The notes: generated by a model from the letters alone, not told the origin. A stretch of DNA of 64,000 bases from Capnocytophaga ochracea DSM 7271 (GCF_000023285.1 NC_013162.1:62001-126000); one strand, 5' to 3'. Positions 25,084 to 35,421 are shown, numbered from the stretch's first letter. Numbers and translations are program-made.

Positions 25084-27853
25084 TTTGTTCTTCTTCATTG
25101 ATAGCTTCTGTGTTATTAGGGTCGTATTCCGTTTCTTCTAAATCTTTGGACTTTTTGCCTAAACCTATTTTAGGGTTTTCTTGTGTTCCCGTTACTTTTA
25201 TAGGAATTCCAATAATCCCCAAGGGTGGTAAGCCCAAACGCATCTTAAAGTTCAATCTACCGTCAAAGCTACTCTGCCCTTCTATACGTGGTCTAAACCC
25301 TGAAACCTTAAACTTAAACCGCTCTACCGTGATAAGATTGTTCTTTATACTACTCTTGATGTCAATAGTCGAAAGATTAGCATCTCTCAGTCCGTCTGTA
25401 CCAGTTCTATCACTGATAACATTAAAAAGCTTAAACCCTTTTAGTTGCACGTTCTTCACCGATAGCACTCCTCCTCCTTTTATTGAAGGATAAATAGGTA
25501 ACATCTCATCATTCAGCTTCCCTTCTACGGCGTAATCCAATGAAATAATACCTTTGGCATCTTTTGCCATTGCCACCATTTCTCTGAACATCTTCACTTC
25601 TTTGTAGGCTCTTTGCACGTCAAAGTCTTTGGCTTTAATCTTAAAACTAAAATTAGCGCGTTTAGGTGTTTCATCTGCGTATTTAGCATTTATTTGTGTA
25701 GAAACTCCTATAATATTAAAACTCACGTTTTGTAAAGCTAAGGTTCCTCTATTAAGCTGAGTATTACCTCTCAAATTATGAATAGTAAGCCCTTGTAAAG
25801 CTACATTTTTAAGATTGGTATTTAAATTAAAGTTAAAAAGTTTAGGTACAATCACCACTCCCTTTTCAGTTGGAGTATCATTGGTAACCGTTGCTTCCTT
25901 CGCTTCTTTTGTCTCTTGAGCAGGGGCGGAAGTATACATAAACTCATCTACATCAAGATAGTTAGAGCTTACCGTAAAGTTTCCTTTCAGCACTTGGTTG
26001 TTTGATAGGAAGAAGTTAATAGCGTTGCTCATCCGTCCGTTCATCAAAAAGTCCGATTTCCCATAGGTAGCACGGAAGTCAGTAAAGTGCATATTGTCTT
26101 GATTGAAGTGAAAGACCCCTTGCTGAATGATAAACGGTTTAGGCAAGTATTCTGTAGTAGTTTTGATATTACGCAGTTCTATCACTCCCTTATTGTGCAA
26201 AAGATGATAACGCCCATTAGTGGCATCGCTCTGAGTGCCTTGTAAGGTAAGGTCGGCTTTGGCATAACCTTCTAATTCCAAGCCTTTTTGTGAGAATACT
26301 TTATAAATTTTGGCTATGTCTAACTCTCCTTTGGCTTGTATATCATATCGGATATCGTCGAAATTCTCCATCGATAAATTCACCGTAAAAGGCTTTCCTT
26401 CAAACAAGAACGTCGCAGGAGACACATTTACTGCCAAAGTTTTCATCGAGCCATCAGTGTTCTCAATATTCCCTTTGAAGTGAATATCAGTAACCGGATT
26501 AGGGTAGTAAGGCGTCTTTACATAACCATCGGAGAACTCCAAAAGCCCTTTCGTGATAGGGAACAATCGTTGTTCAGGAGCATAAGTACCCTTACTCTTC
26601 ACGTTTGCCAAGAGCATTCCTTTCAGTTGGAAGTCCTTCATATCCATCAAGTGCATCACATTCTCCACATTGATGTTTGCTCTCATTTTAGCATCAATTA
26701 CAGGAGGCTTTATCCCATCAAGACTTACAATACCCGAGAAATACTCCTTACCTATATCAAAGTAAACCGAATCGAGCTTTACTGCCACTTTATCTACGTT
26801 TAGCGAAGGCAATCTCGTTTCTATGTTCAAGTACACATTCTCAGCCGGAGCTGGTACTCGCTTATAGCCTACATAACCATCTCTTACCTTCATTTTTAGA
26901 TAAATATCGGGACTTAAATTCTGTGAGGCTATATATTGCCCTTTCATCGAAAAGAACACATCGGTCTTTCCTTTAAGAGTGGCTTTCTTATGCCATTGTG
27001 TAAATTGGGGAGGCAAGGCGGTAAAGAAGTCATCAAGGTTGCTATCCTTAGATTGTATTTCTAAGTCAATATCATACCCATTGTTTAAAAAGTTTAGCTT
27101 CCCTTTAAAATCCACAGGCAATCGGTTTATCTTTAAGTTGTTTTGCTGAAAGATAAAAGCCAATGAATTTGTATTAATCTGGGTAATTAGCTCTGCGCTT
27201 ACGTGTTTGTTCTTAAAGTAGGTTTCCCCTGCAAAAAGAAAATCCAATGATTGTATTTCTGCTTTGGTACGCAAATCGAAGATAGAAGCCTCTAAGCCTC
27301 CTTTTCCTAAGTAATTAAAACCATTGGCTTGAAGGTAAATCTCTGTCGATTTATCATCGTATATCAGTCGGGTATTTCTCAGCTCAATACGCTGTAAATT
27401 CACCCGTGTATCATCACTCTCCGAGGTACTTTCTTCTCCCGACGATTTGTAAACGTTATAATTAGCCTCGCCTTGTTTGTTTACTTTTATATGCACAAAA
27501 GCATTTTTAAGGTATATCTCCTCTATGTCTATCTTCTTAGAGAACAACAAATCCTTTACGTCTATCCCCAAAGAAATTTGCTTTACTGCCACAAGCGTAT
27601 CATTCTCATAGGGTTTAGAGCCCTTCATCAAGAAGTTATCAAGGTTAAGCGTAAGCGATGGGAAATGGGTAAAGAAAGATAACTTAGCTTTAGAAAAGTT
27701 GATTTCTCCGTTCAGATTATCATTGGCAAGCTTCTTAACTTTCTCAGTTACGTATTCAGGGTACACCATTGGAAAAATGATAATGAATGCCAATAGCAAT
27801 GCTATCAGCACACCCAATATCTTTAAACTTTTGAGGATATACTTCTTCATCAA
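25055..27853 (-). CDS. AsmA-family inner-membrane/periplasmic protein
   Basis: 932 residues. One N-terminal transmembrane helix (about 10-32, ILGVLIALLLAFIIIFPMV) is followed by a long, beta-rich, presumably periplasmic chain with the AsmA N-terminal pattern (VKKLANDNLNGEINFSKAKLSF) and the AsmA-like C-terminal region (PPLGIIGIPIKVTGTQENPKIGLG). AsmA-like proteins such as TamB and YhdP are long hydrophobic-groove proteins implicated in moving phospholipid toward the outer membrane. That role is inferred here by family. The acidic tail EEEQNGETIQKEN overlaps ogt. Confidence 0.9.
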   Translation of the reverse strand: MMKKYILKSLKILGVLIALLLAFIIIFPMVYPEYVTEKVKKLANDNLNGEINFSKAKLSFFTHFPSLTLNLDNFLMKGSKPYENDTLVAVKQISLGIDVKDLLFSKKIDIEEIYLKNAFVHIKVNKQGEANYNVYKSSGEESTSESDDTRVNLQRIELRNTRLIYDDKSTEIYLQANGFNYLGKGGLEASIFDLRTKAEIQSLDFLFAGETYFKNKHVSAELITQINTNSLAFIFQQNNLKINRLPVDFKGKLNFLNNGYDIDLEIQSKDSNLDDFFTALPPQFTQWHKKATLKGKTDVFFSMKGQYIASQNLSPDIYLKMKVRDGYVGYKRVPAPAENVYLNIETRLPSLNVDKVAVKLDSVYFDIGKEYFSGIVSLDGIKPPVIDAKMRANINVENVMHLMDMKDFQLKGMLLANVKSKGTYAPEQRLFPITKGLLEFSDGYVKTPYYPNPVTDIHFKGNIENTDGSMKTLAVNVSPATFLFEGKPFTVNLSMENFDDIRYDIQAKGELDIAKIYKVFSQKGLELEGYAKADLTLQGTQSDATNGRYHLLHNKGVIELRNIKTTTEYLPKPFIIQQGVFHFNQDNMHFTDFRATYGKSDFLMNGRMSNAINFFLSNNQVLKGNFTVSSNYLDVDEFMYTSAPAQETKEAKEATVTNDTPTEKGVVIVPKLFNFNLNTNLKNVALQGLTIHNLRGNTQLNRGTLALQNVSFNIIGVSTQINAKYADETPKRANFSFKIKAKDFDVQRAYKEVKMFREMVAMAKDAKGIISLDYAVEGKLNDEMLPIYPSIKGGGVLSVKNVQLKGFKLFNVISDRTGTDGLRDANLSTIDIKSSIKNNLITVERFKFKVSGFRPRIEGQSSFDGRLNFKMRLGLPPLGIIGIPIKVTGTQENPKIGLGKKSKDLEETEYDPNNTEAINEEEQNGETIQKEN

Positions 27854-27874
27854 AACAATAAAAGCCTAATCCGT

Positions 27875-28294
27875 TTAATCTATAAAACTCTGTAGTGCCA
27901 ATTCATAGCTCTTCAAGCCAAAACCTCCTATTACACCCTTCACCACCGGCGATAAAAACGACTGATGTCTAAACGTTTCACGGGTAAAAGTATTAGAAAT
28001 ATGCACTTCTACTACGGGCGTTGTAATGGCTGCCACCGCATCAGCAACGGCTATCGAGGTATGCGTATAGGCTCCTGCATTCAATATAATACCGTCATAC
28101 TCAAAACCTATTTGGTGCAACTTGTCTATCAGTGCCCCCTCGTAATTGCTTTGGAAATAATACAATTCAATATCCGGATATTTCCTATGCAATTCTTTTA
28201 GGTAATCCTCAAAGGTCTGATTGCCATAAACCGAAGGCTCTCGAATGCCCAACAGGTTCAAGTTGGGGCCATTGATAATGATAATTTTCTTCAT
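27875..28294 (-). CDS. aroQ: 3-dehydroquinate dehydratase, type II
   Basis: 139 residues, typical of the small dodecameric enzyme. INGPNLNLLGIREPSVYG carries the catalytic Tyr23. YFQSNYEGALIDKLH, NAGAYTHTSIAVADA and VEVHISNTFTRE supply the substrate pocket and the catalytic His. It dehydrates 3-dehydroquinate to 3-dehydroshikimate in the shikimate pathway. It lies 7 bases after the head-GIN gene and 21 before the AsmA-like gene, inside a mixed operon. Confidence 0.97.
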   Translation of the reverse strand: MKKIIIINGPNLNLLGIREPSVYGNQTFEDYLKELHRKYPDIELYYFQSNYEGALIDKLHQIGFEYDGIILNAGAYTHTSIAVADAVAAITTPVVEVHISNTFTRETFRHQSFLSPVVKGVIGGFGLKSYELALQSFID

Positions 28295-28301
28295 ATCTAC
28301 G

Positions 28302-29021
28302 TTATTCTTCTATTTTAATACGCCCTATCCCTTTCACACTTTTCTTAAATACAGGCGGATTTCCTTTCACAGTAATGCCTCCTGCTCCTGCGATAGAAGC
28401 ATCTACCTCTTGCGTTACATAAGCCGATATGCCTCCTGCTCCTGCTATGCGCAAAGTAGCTTTTTCAGCTTTAAGCTCATCAGCATCTACATCGCCAGCA
28501 CCTTTCACGTATACACTTAGGTTTTTGGTTTCTCCTGCAATGTCTATACCTCCTGCTCCAGCCACTTGTAAATCAAGTGAAGTAGCCGTTATCGATGCTT
28601 CAAGGTCTCCACTACCCTCTAATTTTACTAACAAAGAACCCACTTGCAACTTCTTTTCTGTAGATATATCCACAGCCCCTTTCCCTATTACTCTCTTTAA
28701 ACGAGTGTCGATAGGTACGTACACAGTAATAGAGGTTTTGAGTGAGTATTTCCTATCAATGCTTATATAAAGCACATTGTTGAAGACTTTGGTCTCTAAA
28801 TACGAAAGTACCTCTTTCTGTCCTTTCACTTTTATTTTGCCTACCTCTCCTTCTGTAAGCACAAGGTTATAAGCTCCCGAAACTTCTATGGCGTCATAAT
28901 TCGCTACTTTTCTGTCTTCGGTGATAACTTCTTTGCTTTTTTCTGTCTTCTTTTGGCTGTATCCTATGCCTACAACTAATGTTACAAGGATAAATGTAAT
29001 TATTCTTTTCATATATTTCAT
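28302..29021 (-). CDS. Head-GIN domain (DUF2807) exported protein
   Basis: 239 residues; signal peptide MKRIITFILVTLVVGIGYSQ from Met4. The mature chain opens with the family pattern VANYDAIEVSGAYNLVLTEGE and continues as a beta-solenoid of Gly/Ala-rich turns (LEGSGDLEASITATSLDLQ, GAGGIDIAG, GAGDVDA, GAGGISAYV, GAGGITVKG). Such domains occur in many exported Bacteroidota proteins; adhesion has been suggested for the family, but its role is unknown. It is second in the operon after the GT9 gene (9-base gap). Confidence 0.9.
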   Translation of the reverse strand: MKYMKRIITFILVTLVVGIGYSQKKTEKSKEVITEDRKVANYDAIEVSGAYNLVLTEGEVGKIKVKGQKEVLSYLETKVFNNVLYISIDRKYSLKTSITVYVPIDTRLKRVIGKGAVDISTEKKLQVGSLLVKLEGSGDLEASITATSLDLQVAGAGGIDIAGETKNLSVYVKGAGDVDADELKAEKATLRIAGAGGISAYVTQEVDASIAGAGGITVKGNPPVFKKSVKGIGRIKIEE

Positions 29022-29030
29022 CTGTTTTAA

Positions 29031-30068
29031 TTATTTCTCTTCTGTTAAGTCACTTAGTATAGCTTCTGTCTTCGCCATAATCTCTTCAATCGTAATAGTC
29101 TCTATGGCTTTCTCATAACCTTTTGGGTATTTCTTCCCATATACCGAAGTAGGAATGAGTGGATACCGCTCTCTATCTGCCAAAAGAGCATTCTCCTTAG
29201 GCTGCAAATAAGGATAAAACCCCGCATAAGGGTGCGTCACTCCCCATAAGGTAAGCGTCGGAATTCCATACATCGCCGATAGGTGCGCATTCCCACTGTC
29301 CATTGCTATCATTATATCTAAGTGCGAAATGAGCTCCAACTCTTGTTTAAACGAGAGCTTCCCTACCATATTTTCAGCATTAGGTAAGTTTATTTTGCTC
29401 ACCTGCTCTTCCTCTTCTTTTCCTCCTCCAAAGATGTAAATCTTGCCACTGTCATACCGTTGAGAAAGTGCCGTTATCACCTCGCACATCTTTTCAAATG
29501 GATACTGTTTACCTATGTACGACGCAAACGGAGCAACCCCTATATGCACTCCTTCACACAGTAATTTCTGTACCGTTTCACTCGGTTCTTCTGGCGGTAA
29601 AATATATGGTTCACTTAGGTCAATCGGGAAACCCAAAGAAGCAAACACATCAGCATACCGCTCATACGAAGGCTTTAAAGGCTCAAAAACTTTACACTTA
29701 TAGCTGGTAAGTGCTCTCTTTTCTCTACGTCCTTTGTCTATTTGCTTGAAAGGTATTTTGCTACCCTTAAAATAGAATTTCAGTACATTAGTGCGCAACA
29801 CATTGTGAATGTCTGCCACACCGTCAATTCCCTTCGCCATCAATTCCTTATACAGTTTGTACAGCCCCGATAAACCACTGTGTTTTCCATTAATTTCAGG
29901 AGTGAATACTTCCAAGTTAGGAATATGTGAAAACATCGGTGCAAATAACGGTCGCGTGAGGTAAGTGATTTTTACATCGGGATATTGCTCCGAAAAAGCT
30001 GTTACAACCGGCACACTAATGGCTACATCTCCCATCGCCGACATTCTAAAAATAGCTAAATGTTCCAT
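29031..30068 (-). CDS. Glycosyltransferase family 9, heptosyltransferase-like
   Basis: 345 residues. The N-terminal pattern IFRMSAMGDVAISVPVVTAF and the C-terminal MIAMDSGNAHLSAMYGIPTLTLWG are typical of ADP-heptose:LPS heptosyltransferases, with the conserved Asp near the N-terminus (GDV) and the nucleotide-sugar site in the C-terminal half. It probably adds a sugar to the core or lipid A region of lipopolysaccharide at the inner membrane. The sugar donor cannot be told from sequence. It is the first gene of the six-gene operon running to 23616; no clean promoter was found before it. Confidence 0.9.
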   Translation of the reverse strand: MEHLAIFRMSAMGDVAISVPVVTAFSEQYPDVKITYLTRPLFAPMFSHIPNLEVFTPEINGKHSGLSGLYKLYKELMAKGIDGVADIHNVLRTNVLKFYFKGSKIPFKQIDKGRREKRALTSYKCKVFEPLKPSYERYADVFASLGFPIDLSEPYILPPEEPSETVQKLLCEGVHIGVAPFASYIGKQYPFEKMCEVITALSQRYDSGKIYIFGGGKEEEEQVSKINLPNAENMVGKLSFKQELELISHLDIMIAMDSGNAHLSAMYGIPTLTLWGVTHPYAGFYPYLQPKENALLADRERYPLIPTSVYGKKYPKGYEKAIETITIEEIMAKTEAILSDLTEEK

Positions 30069-30378
30069 TTTGTTTTGGTATTTAAAGTTTTATTAGTACC
30101 TTTGGCTTCTCAATAGAAAAGATACCTTTGATAAAGTTGTTTTTGCTAATTCATTTAGTGAAAATAGAATATTATTCTATCTTATCTTCGATTTATAGAT
30201 AAGTAAGGTTCGGAATTGGTTCATTATGCCTTCGTCTATCTTCCAAGATTCGTATAAGGTTTGTATAAGGTACTTATAAGATAGTATATTTTTCTGTATG
30301 GTATCCCCCTTCTCTCTTGCCTTATTATTGAGATTGAAAATTGTTAATGGATATGCAAATGTAGTAAAATTTTATAAT
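30069..30378. other. Divergent intergenic region between GT9 and M64 peptidase genes
   Basis: 310 bases. Two plus-strand TACCTTTG words (30097-30104 and 30123-30130) could be -7 boxes of the M64 gene, which would then have a leader of about 250 bases. One CCAAGATTCGTATAAGG box with degenerate TATAAGG copies lies at 30241-30290. No gene is supported. Confidence 0.5.
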
Positions 30379-31638
30379 ATGAAACACTTATTTTTAGTTT
30401 TTTTTATCGTACAGTCTGCTTTCGCTCAAAATAGTACCGTTTTCGATTGCTCCCGAAGCCTTAGAATCGACTTTAATCTATTAGCCAATGCCCAGCGTAT
30501 AGAGGTAATTTTTCAACAGCTCAAAAGTGAACCTCATTGGGGAGGCTCGCACACTCACTTTGTTTTTCCGAACTTAGGAAACCTGCGCCTTCAACTATTC
30601 GACGGCGAAACTCTTGTCTTCTCAAAAGGCTTCAACTCCCTCGCCGATGAGTGGATGGAAATTGAAGAAGCCAAGACTGAAAAACGACTCTTTTATCACG
30701 CTATGCAAATTCCTTTTCCTAAAAAGAAACTGTCTCTGCACATCGATAAACGAAACCGCGAAGGCGTTTTCGAAACGATTGCTTCTCGTGAGATTGACCC
30801 TAACGACTATTTTATAAAAGAAGAAAAGACCGTTGCCTTCCCTGTGAAGAAAATACTGTATAATGGTGAGGCTTCCAAAAAAGTAGATATAGCCATCTTA
30901 GCAGAAGGATACACCCAAGCCGAAACCGAGAAATTCTATGCCGATGCGCAACGTATGACCGACTATATGTTCACCATTTCCCCTTTCGATAAACTCAAAA
31001 ACAATTTCAATGTATATGCCATAGCCGTACCTTCTCAAGAAAGTGGCACCGATGTACCTGGAAAAAACATTTTTAAAAACACTGCATTTAACTCTTCCTT
31101 CTACACTTTCAATCAAGAACGCTACCTCACCACCAACAGTATTTGTGAAATAGCCGATGCTGCCTCAGTAGTCCCTTACGACCAACTCTATATCTTAGTA
31201 AATACTGAAACTTATGGTGGCGGTGGTTTCTACAATCACCTAAATTTAGGCACTGCTGATAACGACCTTTCTGAAAAGGTATACATACACGAGTTCGGAC
31301 ACGGTTTTGTAGGTCTCGCCGATGAATATTACTACGATTGGGATCCCACTTTTCAAGAGATGTACAATACTAAAATTGAACCTTGGGAAGAAAACATTAC
31401 CTCATTGGTGAATTTTGAGAGCAAATGGAAGGATATGGTAAAAAAGAAGACTCCTATCCCTACTCCTCGCACTCCTAAATATAAAGATGTTGTAGGTGCT
31501 TTCGAAGGAGGAGGTTACACCAGTAAAGGCATTTACAGTCCTGCACAAGACTGTCGTATGAAATCTAACGAACCAAAAGGCTTCTGCCCCGTGTGTGAAC
31601 GTGCTATTCGCAAAATAGTAGACTTTTACACAAAATAA
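30379..31638 (+). CDS. M64-family (IgA peptidase) zinc metalloprotease
   Basis: 419 residues from the ATG at 30379, which begins a signal peptide (MKHLFLVFFIVQSAFAQ); the longer frame from 30298 adds 27 residues before it. A beta-rich N-terminal domain of about 130 residues (M64_N-like, GGSHTHFVFPNLG) precedes the peptidase domain, with DIAILAEGYT and the zinc motif HEFGHGFVGLADEY starting at His304. A Cys-rich end (CRMKSNEPKGFCPVCERAI) is typical of the family. It is exported and probably cleaves host or environmental proteins. IgA cleavage is known for one family member only and should not be assumed. Confidence 0.92.
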   Translation: MKHLFLVFFIVQSAFAQNSTVFDCSRSLRIDFNLLANAQRIEVIFQQLKSEPHWGGSHTHFVFPNLGNLRLQLFDGETLVFSKGFNSLADEWMEIEEAKTEKRLFYHAMQIPFPKKKLSLHIDKRNREGVFETIASREIDPNDYFIKEEKTVAFPVKKILYNGEASKKVDIAILAEGYTQAETEKFYADAQRMTDYMFTISPFDKLKNNFNVYAIAVPSQESGTDVPGKNIFKNTAFNSSFYTFNQERYLTTNSICEIADAASVVPYDQLYILVNTETYGGGGFYNHLNLGTADNDLSEKVYIHEFGHGFVGLADEYYYDWDPTFQEMYNTKIEPWEENITSLVNFESKWKDMVKKKTPIPTPRTPKYKDVVGAFEGGGYTSKGIYSPAQDCRMKSNEPKGFCPVCERAIRKIVDFYTK

Positions 31639-31695
31639 AAAGGAAGTCATAAAACACCCTCTCAACGCTCACCTCGTGATATAGATATACAAATA

Positions 31696-31735
31696 AAAAA
31701 TACGCACTAAGAAAATCTTAGTGCGTATTTTTCTT
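31696..31735 (+). terminator. Terminator after the M64 peptidase gene
   Basis: A perfect 15-bp stem (31698-31712 with 31716-31730), loop AAA, followed by TTCTTTT. Confidence 0.85.
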
Positions 31736-31750
31736 TTATGCGTCGCTACA

Positions 31751-31794
31751 CTTTGCCAAAGTTTTTACCTGTGTGGCTCGCACCTTTGGCAAAG
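31751..31794. repeat. Inverted repeat enclosing a GTGTG-GCT-CGCAC palindrome
   Basis: CTTTGCCAAAG (31751-31761) and its exact reverse complement CTTTGGCAAAG (31784-31794) flank the palindrome at 31771-31783. TTTGGCAAAGTTGA-like words also occur near 13803 and 42771. Confidence 0.7.
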
Positions 31795-31905
31795 TTGATT
31801 ACCTCAATAATCAATTTCTTTTAGTTATATTGTAGGGGCGATTGGCAAATCGTCCTCACAAAACAAAACTTTTTGTACAGGCTCTTTTCCTTTTATTGAG
31901 CTCTT

Positions 31906-34326
31906 TTAATAAATATTATATGTTTTGTTCTTCTCTGTTCTGAACGTTATCACTTTATCTTTATTACTTCCTTTTACAATCATCTTTCCTTTACTATAAA
32001 CATTCTTATTAGCAGGTAATAACACACTGCATTCTCCTCCATTTAGCGAAGTAATTTCAGCTTTCCCCAATTTGAATTGTTGCCATTCAAAGTTTACTTC
32101 AAAACCATTGCGAGCTCTCATACCTTTCATAACGCCGTTTTCCCAATTGGGGTGAGAAGGAAGAGCAGGTAAAAAGCGAATAACATTACCCTTCCCGTGA
32201 CTCTGTAAGAGCATTTCAGCAATGCCCGCTGTACCCCCAAAGTTCCCATCTATTTGAAACGGAGGGTGCGCACAAAACAAATTAGGATAAGTGCCTCCTC
32301 CTTGTCCGTCAGTTATATTAGGGTTTACAGGGTGTAATAATTGGCGCAACAAAAGTAATGCGTGATTGCCGTCTTGTAGTCGTGCCCAAAAGTTTATCTT
32401 CCACGCACGTGACCACCCCGTACCTGCATCACCCCGTATTTCTAATGTCTTTTTAGCGGCTTTGGCTAAATCTGGTGTATCCCAAGGAGTAATCTCATCA
32501 TATGGGTATAAGCCGTAAAGATGAGAAACGTGCCTATGTTGTGGTTCAGCATCTTCCCAATCGTCAAGCCATTCGTTAAGGTCTCCTTCTTTACCTATGC
32601 GATTAGGAACTGTATTTCTGCTGATACGTTCCCACTCTGTGCGTTTCTTACTGTCTAAACCTAATATCTTAGCAGCATCACTTGTATTAGTAAATAGTTC
32701 TCGCACTATTTGCATATCCATAGTAGGAGCCACACAAGTAGTTCCTATTTGTTTTTTACCGTCTTTCAGTTCTGGTAATACATAAGCATTTTCAGGAGAG
32801 TTTGAAGGGGCTGTTACCCAATAACCCGTTTTGGGGTCTTTAATAAGCAGACTCTCAAAGAAGGTTGTAGCTTCTTTAAGCACAGGGTAATACTCTCTTA
32901 GGAAGTTAATATCTTTAGTGAAGAGATAATGTTGCCAAATATGTTCGCATAACCAAGCGCCTCCCGTAAGAGTAGAACCCCACGTCGCCGATTCACCTGG
33001 CGAAGTATAAAACCAAGGATTGCTAATAACGTGAGCCACCCACCCATTAGCATTGTAATAGGCTTTCGCTGTTTTGCTTCCATTGGGTACTAAATTTTTA
33101 GTAAACCTTTGTAAAGGTTCAGTAAGCTGCGACAAATTGGTAGGCTCAGCAAGCCAATAATTCATCTGTATATTGATGTTTAAATGGTAATCACCATTCC
33201 AAGGCGTTTGATACTCTTCAGCCCATAAACCTTGCAAATTGGCAGGCAAAAGCCCTTCACGTGAAGAGGAGATAAGCAAATAGCGTCCAAAATTGTAATA
33301 CAAAATAGGTAATAAAGCATCTTGCTCACCTTTATAAAAGCGTTCCAATCGCTCAAAAGTAGTAAGACCTTCCGTATTGGCATTCGCTTTTCCATACCAG
33401 CGATTGCGGTTAAACAATCGCTGAAAAACAATACTACTCTCAGCTTTCGCTTTATCAAAACTCATAGGGGCTTTTTGCAAATACTCATTAGCCTTTTTAG
33501 TTACTGAAATATCCAAAAGTCCTCCCTTGTTAAAGTTATAATTAGTTACAGCACTTATCCTTAAAGTAATTTCTTTTGCCGACTGTATAGCAATAGCTTT
33601 ATGGGTACTCTCTATCTTTCCATCAGTTTGTACATCAACTACCGATGCAAAGTGCATTCCTTCTTTACCATCGTTGGGTAACACACCATTAAGACTGATT
33701 TTATTATTCTGATAGGTAATTGTAGCATTCTCTTTGCGGAAGAGTGAAATATCTAAATTAAGCGGTGAGGTAGCTTTTATTTTCACCCATATCACATCGT
33801 TTTTAAAATCAGCAAAAGCTGTTTGTTCTATTGAGTTATTATCTCGTTTAAACGAAGTAACAGCTGTTGCTTCATCAAGGCGTAATACTCGTTTGTAATC
33901 TTGAATCGGCGACGTGGTTTTCCAATCTAAAAGCAGTTCTGCCAATACTTGATAACAACCATAGCTACAGTTAGCTCCTTGCCCCAAACAAGAGCCTTTC
34001 CCTTTGGCTACAAAATGCTGTTGTAAGAGTGCTTGTGCTTCTAAGTTTTTCCCTTCTAAAAGTAATTTCTGAATTTCTTTCAGATAGTTGTGTGCATTAG
34101 GGTCATCAGCATCTTGTGTCCCTCCTGACCACAACGAGATTTCATTGAGTACAATTCTATCTACATCAGTCTTTCCAAAGAGCATAGCTCCTAAACGTCC
34201 ATTCCCAATAGGGATACTTTCAGTAAAATGATTTGCTGGTTTATGAAACACTACTGATACATCTTGAGGTTGTGCTTTGAGTAGCGTTCCTAAAAATAAT
34301 AACATAATTAATAAGTTGGTTCTCAT
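31906..34326 (-). CDS. Alpha-L-fucosidase-type glycoside hydrolase, GH95
   Basis: 806 residues from the ATG at 34326, which begins a signal peptide ([19 protein letters not shown]); the frame is open 29 codons further but runs past the promoter. The N-terminal domain has the GH95 hallmark [14 protein letters not shown] and [10 protein letters not shown]. The helical barrel contains [32 protein letters not shown] and later [19 protein letters not shown] and [18 protein letters not shown]95 enzymes are inverting 1,2-alpha-L-fucosidases, with some galactosidases. It would act in the periplasm on fucosylated glycans such as mucin or milk-type chains. Monocistronic. Confidence 0.94.
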   Translation of the reverse strand: MRTNLLIMLLFLGTLLKAQPQDVSVVFHKPANHFTESIPIGNGRLGAMLFGKTDVDRIVLNEISLWSGGTQDADDPNAHNYLKEIQKLLLEGKNLEAQALLQQHFVAKGKGSCLGQGANCSYGCYQVLAELLLDWKTTSPIQDYKRVLRLDEATAVTSFKRDNNSIEQTAFADFKNDVIWVKIKATSPLNLDISLFRKENATITYQNNKISLNGVLPNDGKEGMHFASVVDVQTDGKIESTHKAIAIQSAKEITLRISAVTNYNFNKGGLLDISVTKKANEYLQKAPMSFDKAKAESSIVFQRLFNRNRWYGKANANTEGLTTFERLERFYKGEQDALLPILYYNFGRYLLISSSREGLLPANLQGLWAEEYQTPWNGDYHLNINIQMNYWLAEPTNLSQLTEPLQRFTKNLVPNGSKTAKAYYNANGWVAHVISNPWFYTSPGESATWGSTLTGGAWLCEHIWQHYLFTKDINFLREYYPVLKEATTFFESLLIKDPKTGYWVTAPSNSPENAYVLPELKDGKKQIGTTCVAPTMDMQIVRELFTNTSDAAKILGLDSKKRTEWERISRNTVPNRIGKEGDLNEWLDDWEDAEPQHRHVSHLYGLYPYDEITPWDTPDLAKAAKKTLEIRGDAGTGWSRAWKINFWARLQDGNHALLLLRQLLHPVNPNITDGQGGGTYPNLFCAHPPFQIDGNFGGTAGIAEMLLQSHGKGNVIRFLPALPSHPNWENGVMKGMRARNGFEVNFEWQQFKLGKAEITSLNGGECSVLLPANKNVYSKGKMIVKGSNKDKVITFRTEKNKTYNIY

Positions 34327-34356
34327 AAGATTGGTATATTTTTTATTAAGATGTCG

Positions 34357-34388
34357 CAAAAGTACAAAACAAGTAGGGTACTTCCAAA
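34357..34388 (-). promoter_or_regulatory. Promoter of the GH95 gene
   Basis: Minus strand: TACTTTTG (34357-34364), 20 bases, TTTG (34385-34388). It lies 30 bases before the ATG at 34326 and decides for that start. Confidence 0.75.
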
Positions 34389-34399
34389 TATTATTCAAA

Positions 34400-34440
34400 A
34401 AAAACAGCTCCATACTATTTATGGAACTGTTTTTATTTTT
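34400..34440 (-). terminator. Terminator after the coiled-coil membrane protein gene
   Basis: AACAGCTCCATA pairs with TATGGAACTGTT around CTATT with one mismatch; a T run follows on the minus strand. Confidence 0.75.
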
Positions 34441-34455
34441 TATATTAAGAAACTG

Positions 34456-35421
34456 CTATTTCAATAATAAATTTGCTGAACCTACTTCGTTGAGGCGGTC
34501 ATCATAAACAGTTACTTTATAAGTGCCTTTATCAAACTCTTTTCCTGTTCTGCTGATAAAGTCACACACATCCACATTCTTATTGTCGTAGATGAAGTGA
34601 GTAGCTGTACTATAATTCACTGTGTTTTCTCCCTCTGAGGTAGAGTCGTTAGCTCCTAAGGTAACTCCCGATGGTGAAACTACTTTCACATAGAAGTATC
34701 TTGAGCCTGATTTTGCTATTCTGTTAGCTCCTACAGTAAAGCAAACTCTTAATTTCTCAGCTGCACGACCTCTTTCGGTAATTTTGTTCTTAGTGCCTTT
34801 TACAGCTTCTATTGTAAGTTTGCTAATTTGAAGTGCAGAACCGGCTTCTACCACTTTCTTTAAGCTATTGGCTTGACGAGCAAGTGAATCGGCTTTAGCA
34901 CTTGTGTCGTCTAATTTTACTGACACACTGTCTAAATCCTTTCTGATAGCAGTGTTGGCACGTGCCAATGAGTCGTTCTTTCTGATTAAGAAATCACGCT
35001 CTTTGGCAAGAGCAAACGCTTGGTTTTTAAAACGAGCCAATGCCGAAACATTAAGTTTCATATTCTGCAATGAATCGATGTACTTGCCAATCTTGTCACG
35101 CGCATCAAGCAAATCCTGATTCACGTTTTTGTTATCGTCCACTACTTTGTCGTAGCTTCCTTTCAAAGCGTTCAAATCTTTAAGCACTTGCTCTTTCTGA
35201 GAGTTAAGATCTGCTTCCGTTGCCTCTTTGTTTTTGTTAAGAGAATAGGTATAATAACCTAAGCCTCCTGCTACCAAAGCCAAAATAGCAATTAAAATTT
35301 TCGATAAAACACCACCTCTCGGTCTGTCATCATCATTGGGATATGAAGGATACGATTGCCCTCCATCTGTTCCATTGGACGCTGAGTCCATAAAAATAGG
35401 TTTGTCGTAATTATTACTCAT
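34456..35421 (-). CDS. Single-pass membrane protein with coiled coil, function unknown
   Basis: 321 residues. A polar N-terminus of about 40 residues (PNDDDRPRGG) precedes one transmembrane helix (about 41-58, LIAILALVAGGLGYYTY). A coiled coil with heptad-like Leu and Asp/Lys pattern covers about 65-195 (DLNALKGSYDKVVDDNKNVN, RKDLDSVSVKLDDTSAKADS). The C-terminal domain of about 120 residues is beta-rich and looks like a ligand- or protein-binding module (YFYVKVVSPSGVTLG, KGTYKVTVYDDRLNEVG). Similar proteins occur in Flavobacteria, but I recognise no named family. The orientation, with the coiled coil and C-terminal domain outside the cytoplasm, is inferred. Single gene with its own promoter. 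Confidence 0.75.
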   Translation of the reverse strand: MSNNYDKPIFMDSASNGTDGGQSYPSYPNDDDRPRGGVLSKILIAILALVAGGLGYYTYSLNKNKEATEADLNSQKEQVLKDLNALKGSYDKVVDDNKNVNQDLLDARDKIGKYIDSLQNMKLNVSALARFKNQAFALAKERDFLIRKNDSLARANTAIRKDLDSVSVKLDDTSAKADSLARQANSLKKVVEAGSALQISKLTIEAVKGTKNKITERGRAAEKLRVCFTVGANRIAKSGSRYFYVKVVSPSGVTLGANDSTSEGENTVNYSTATHFIYDNKNVDVCDFISRTGKEFDKGTYKVTVYDDRLNEVGSANLLLK

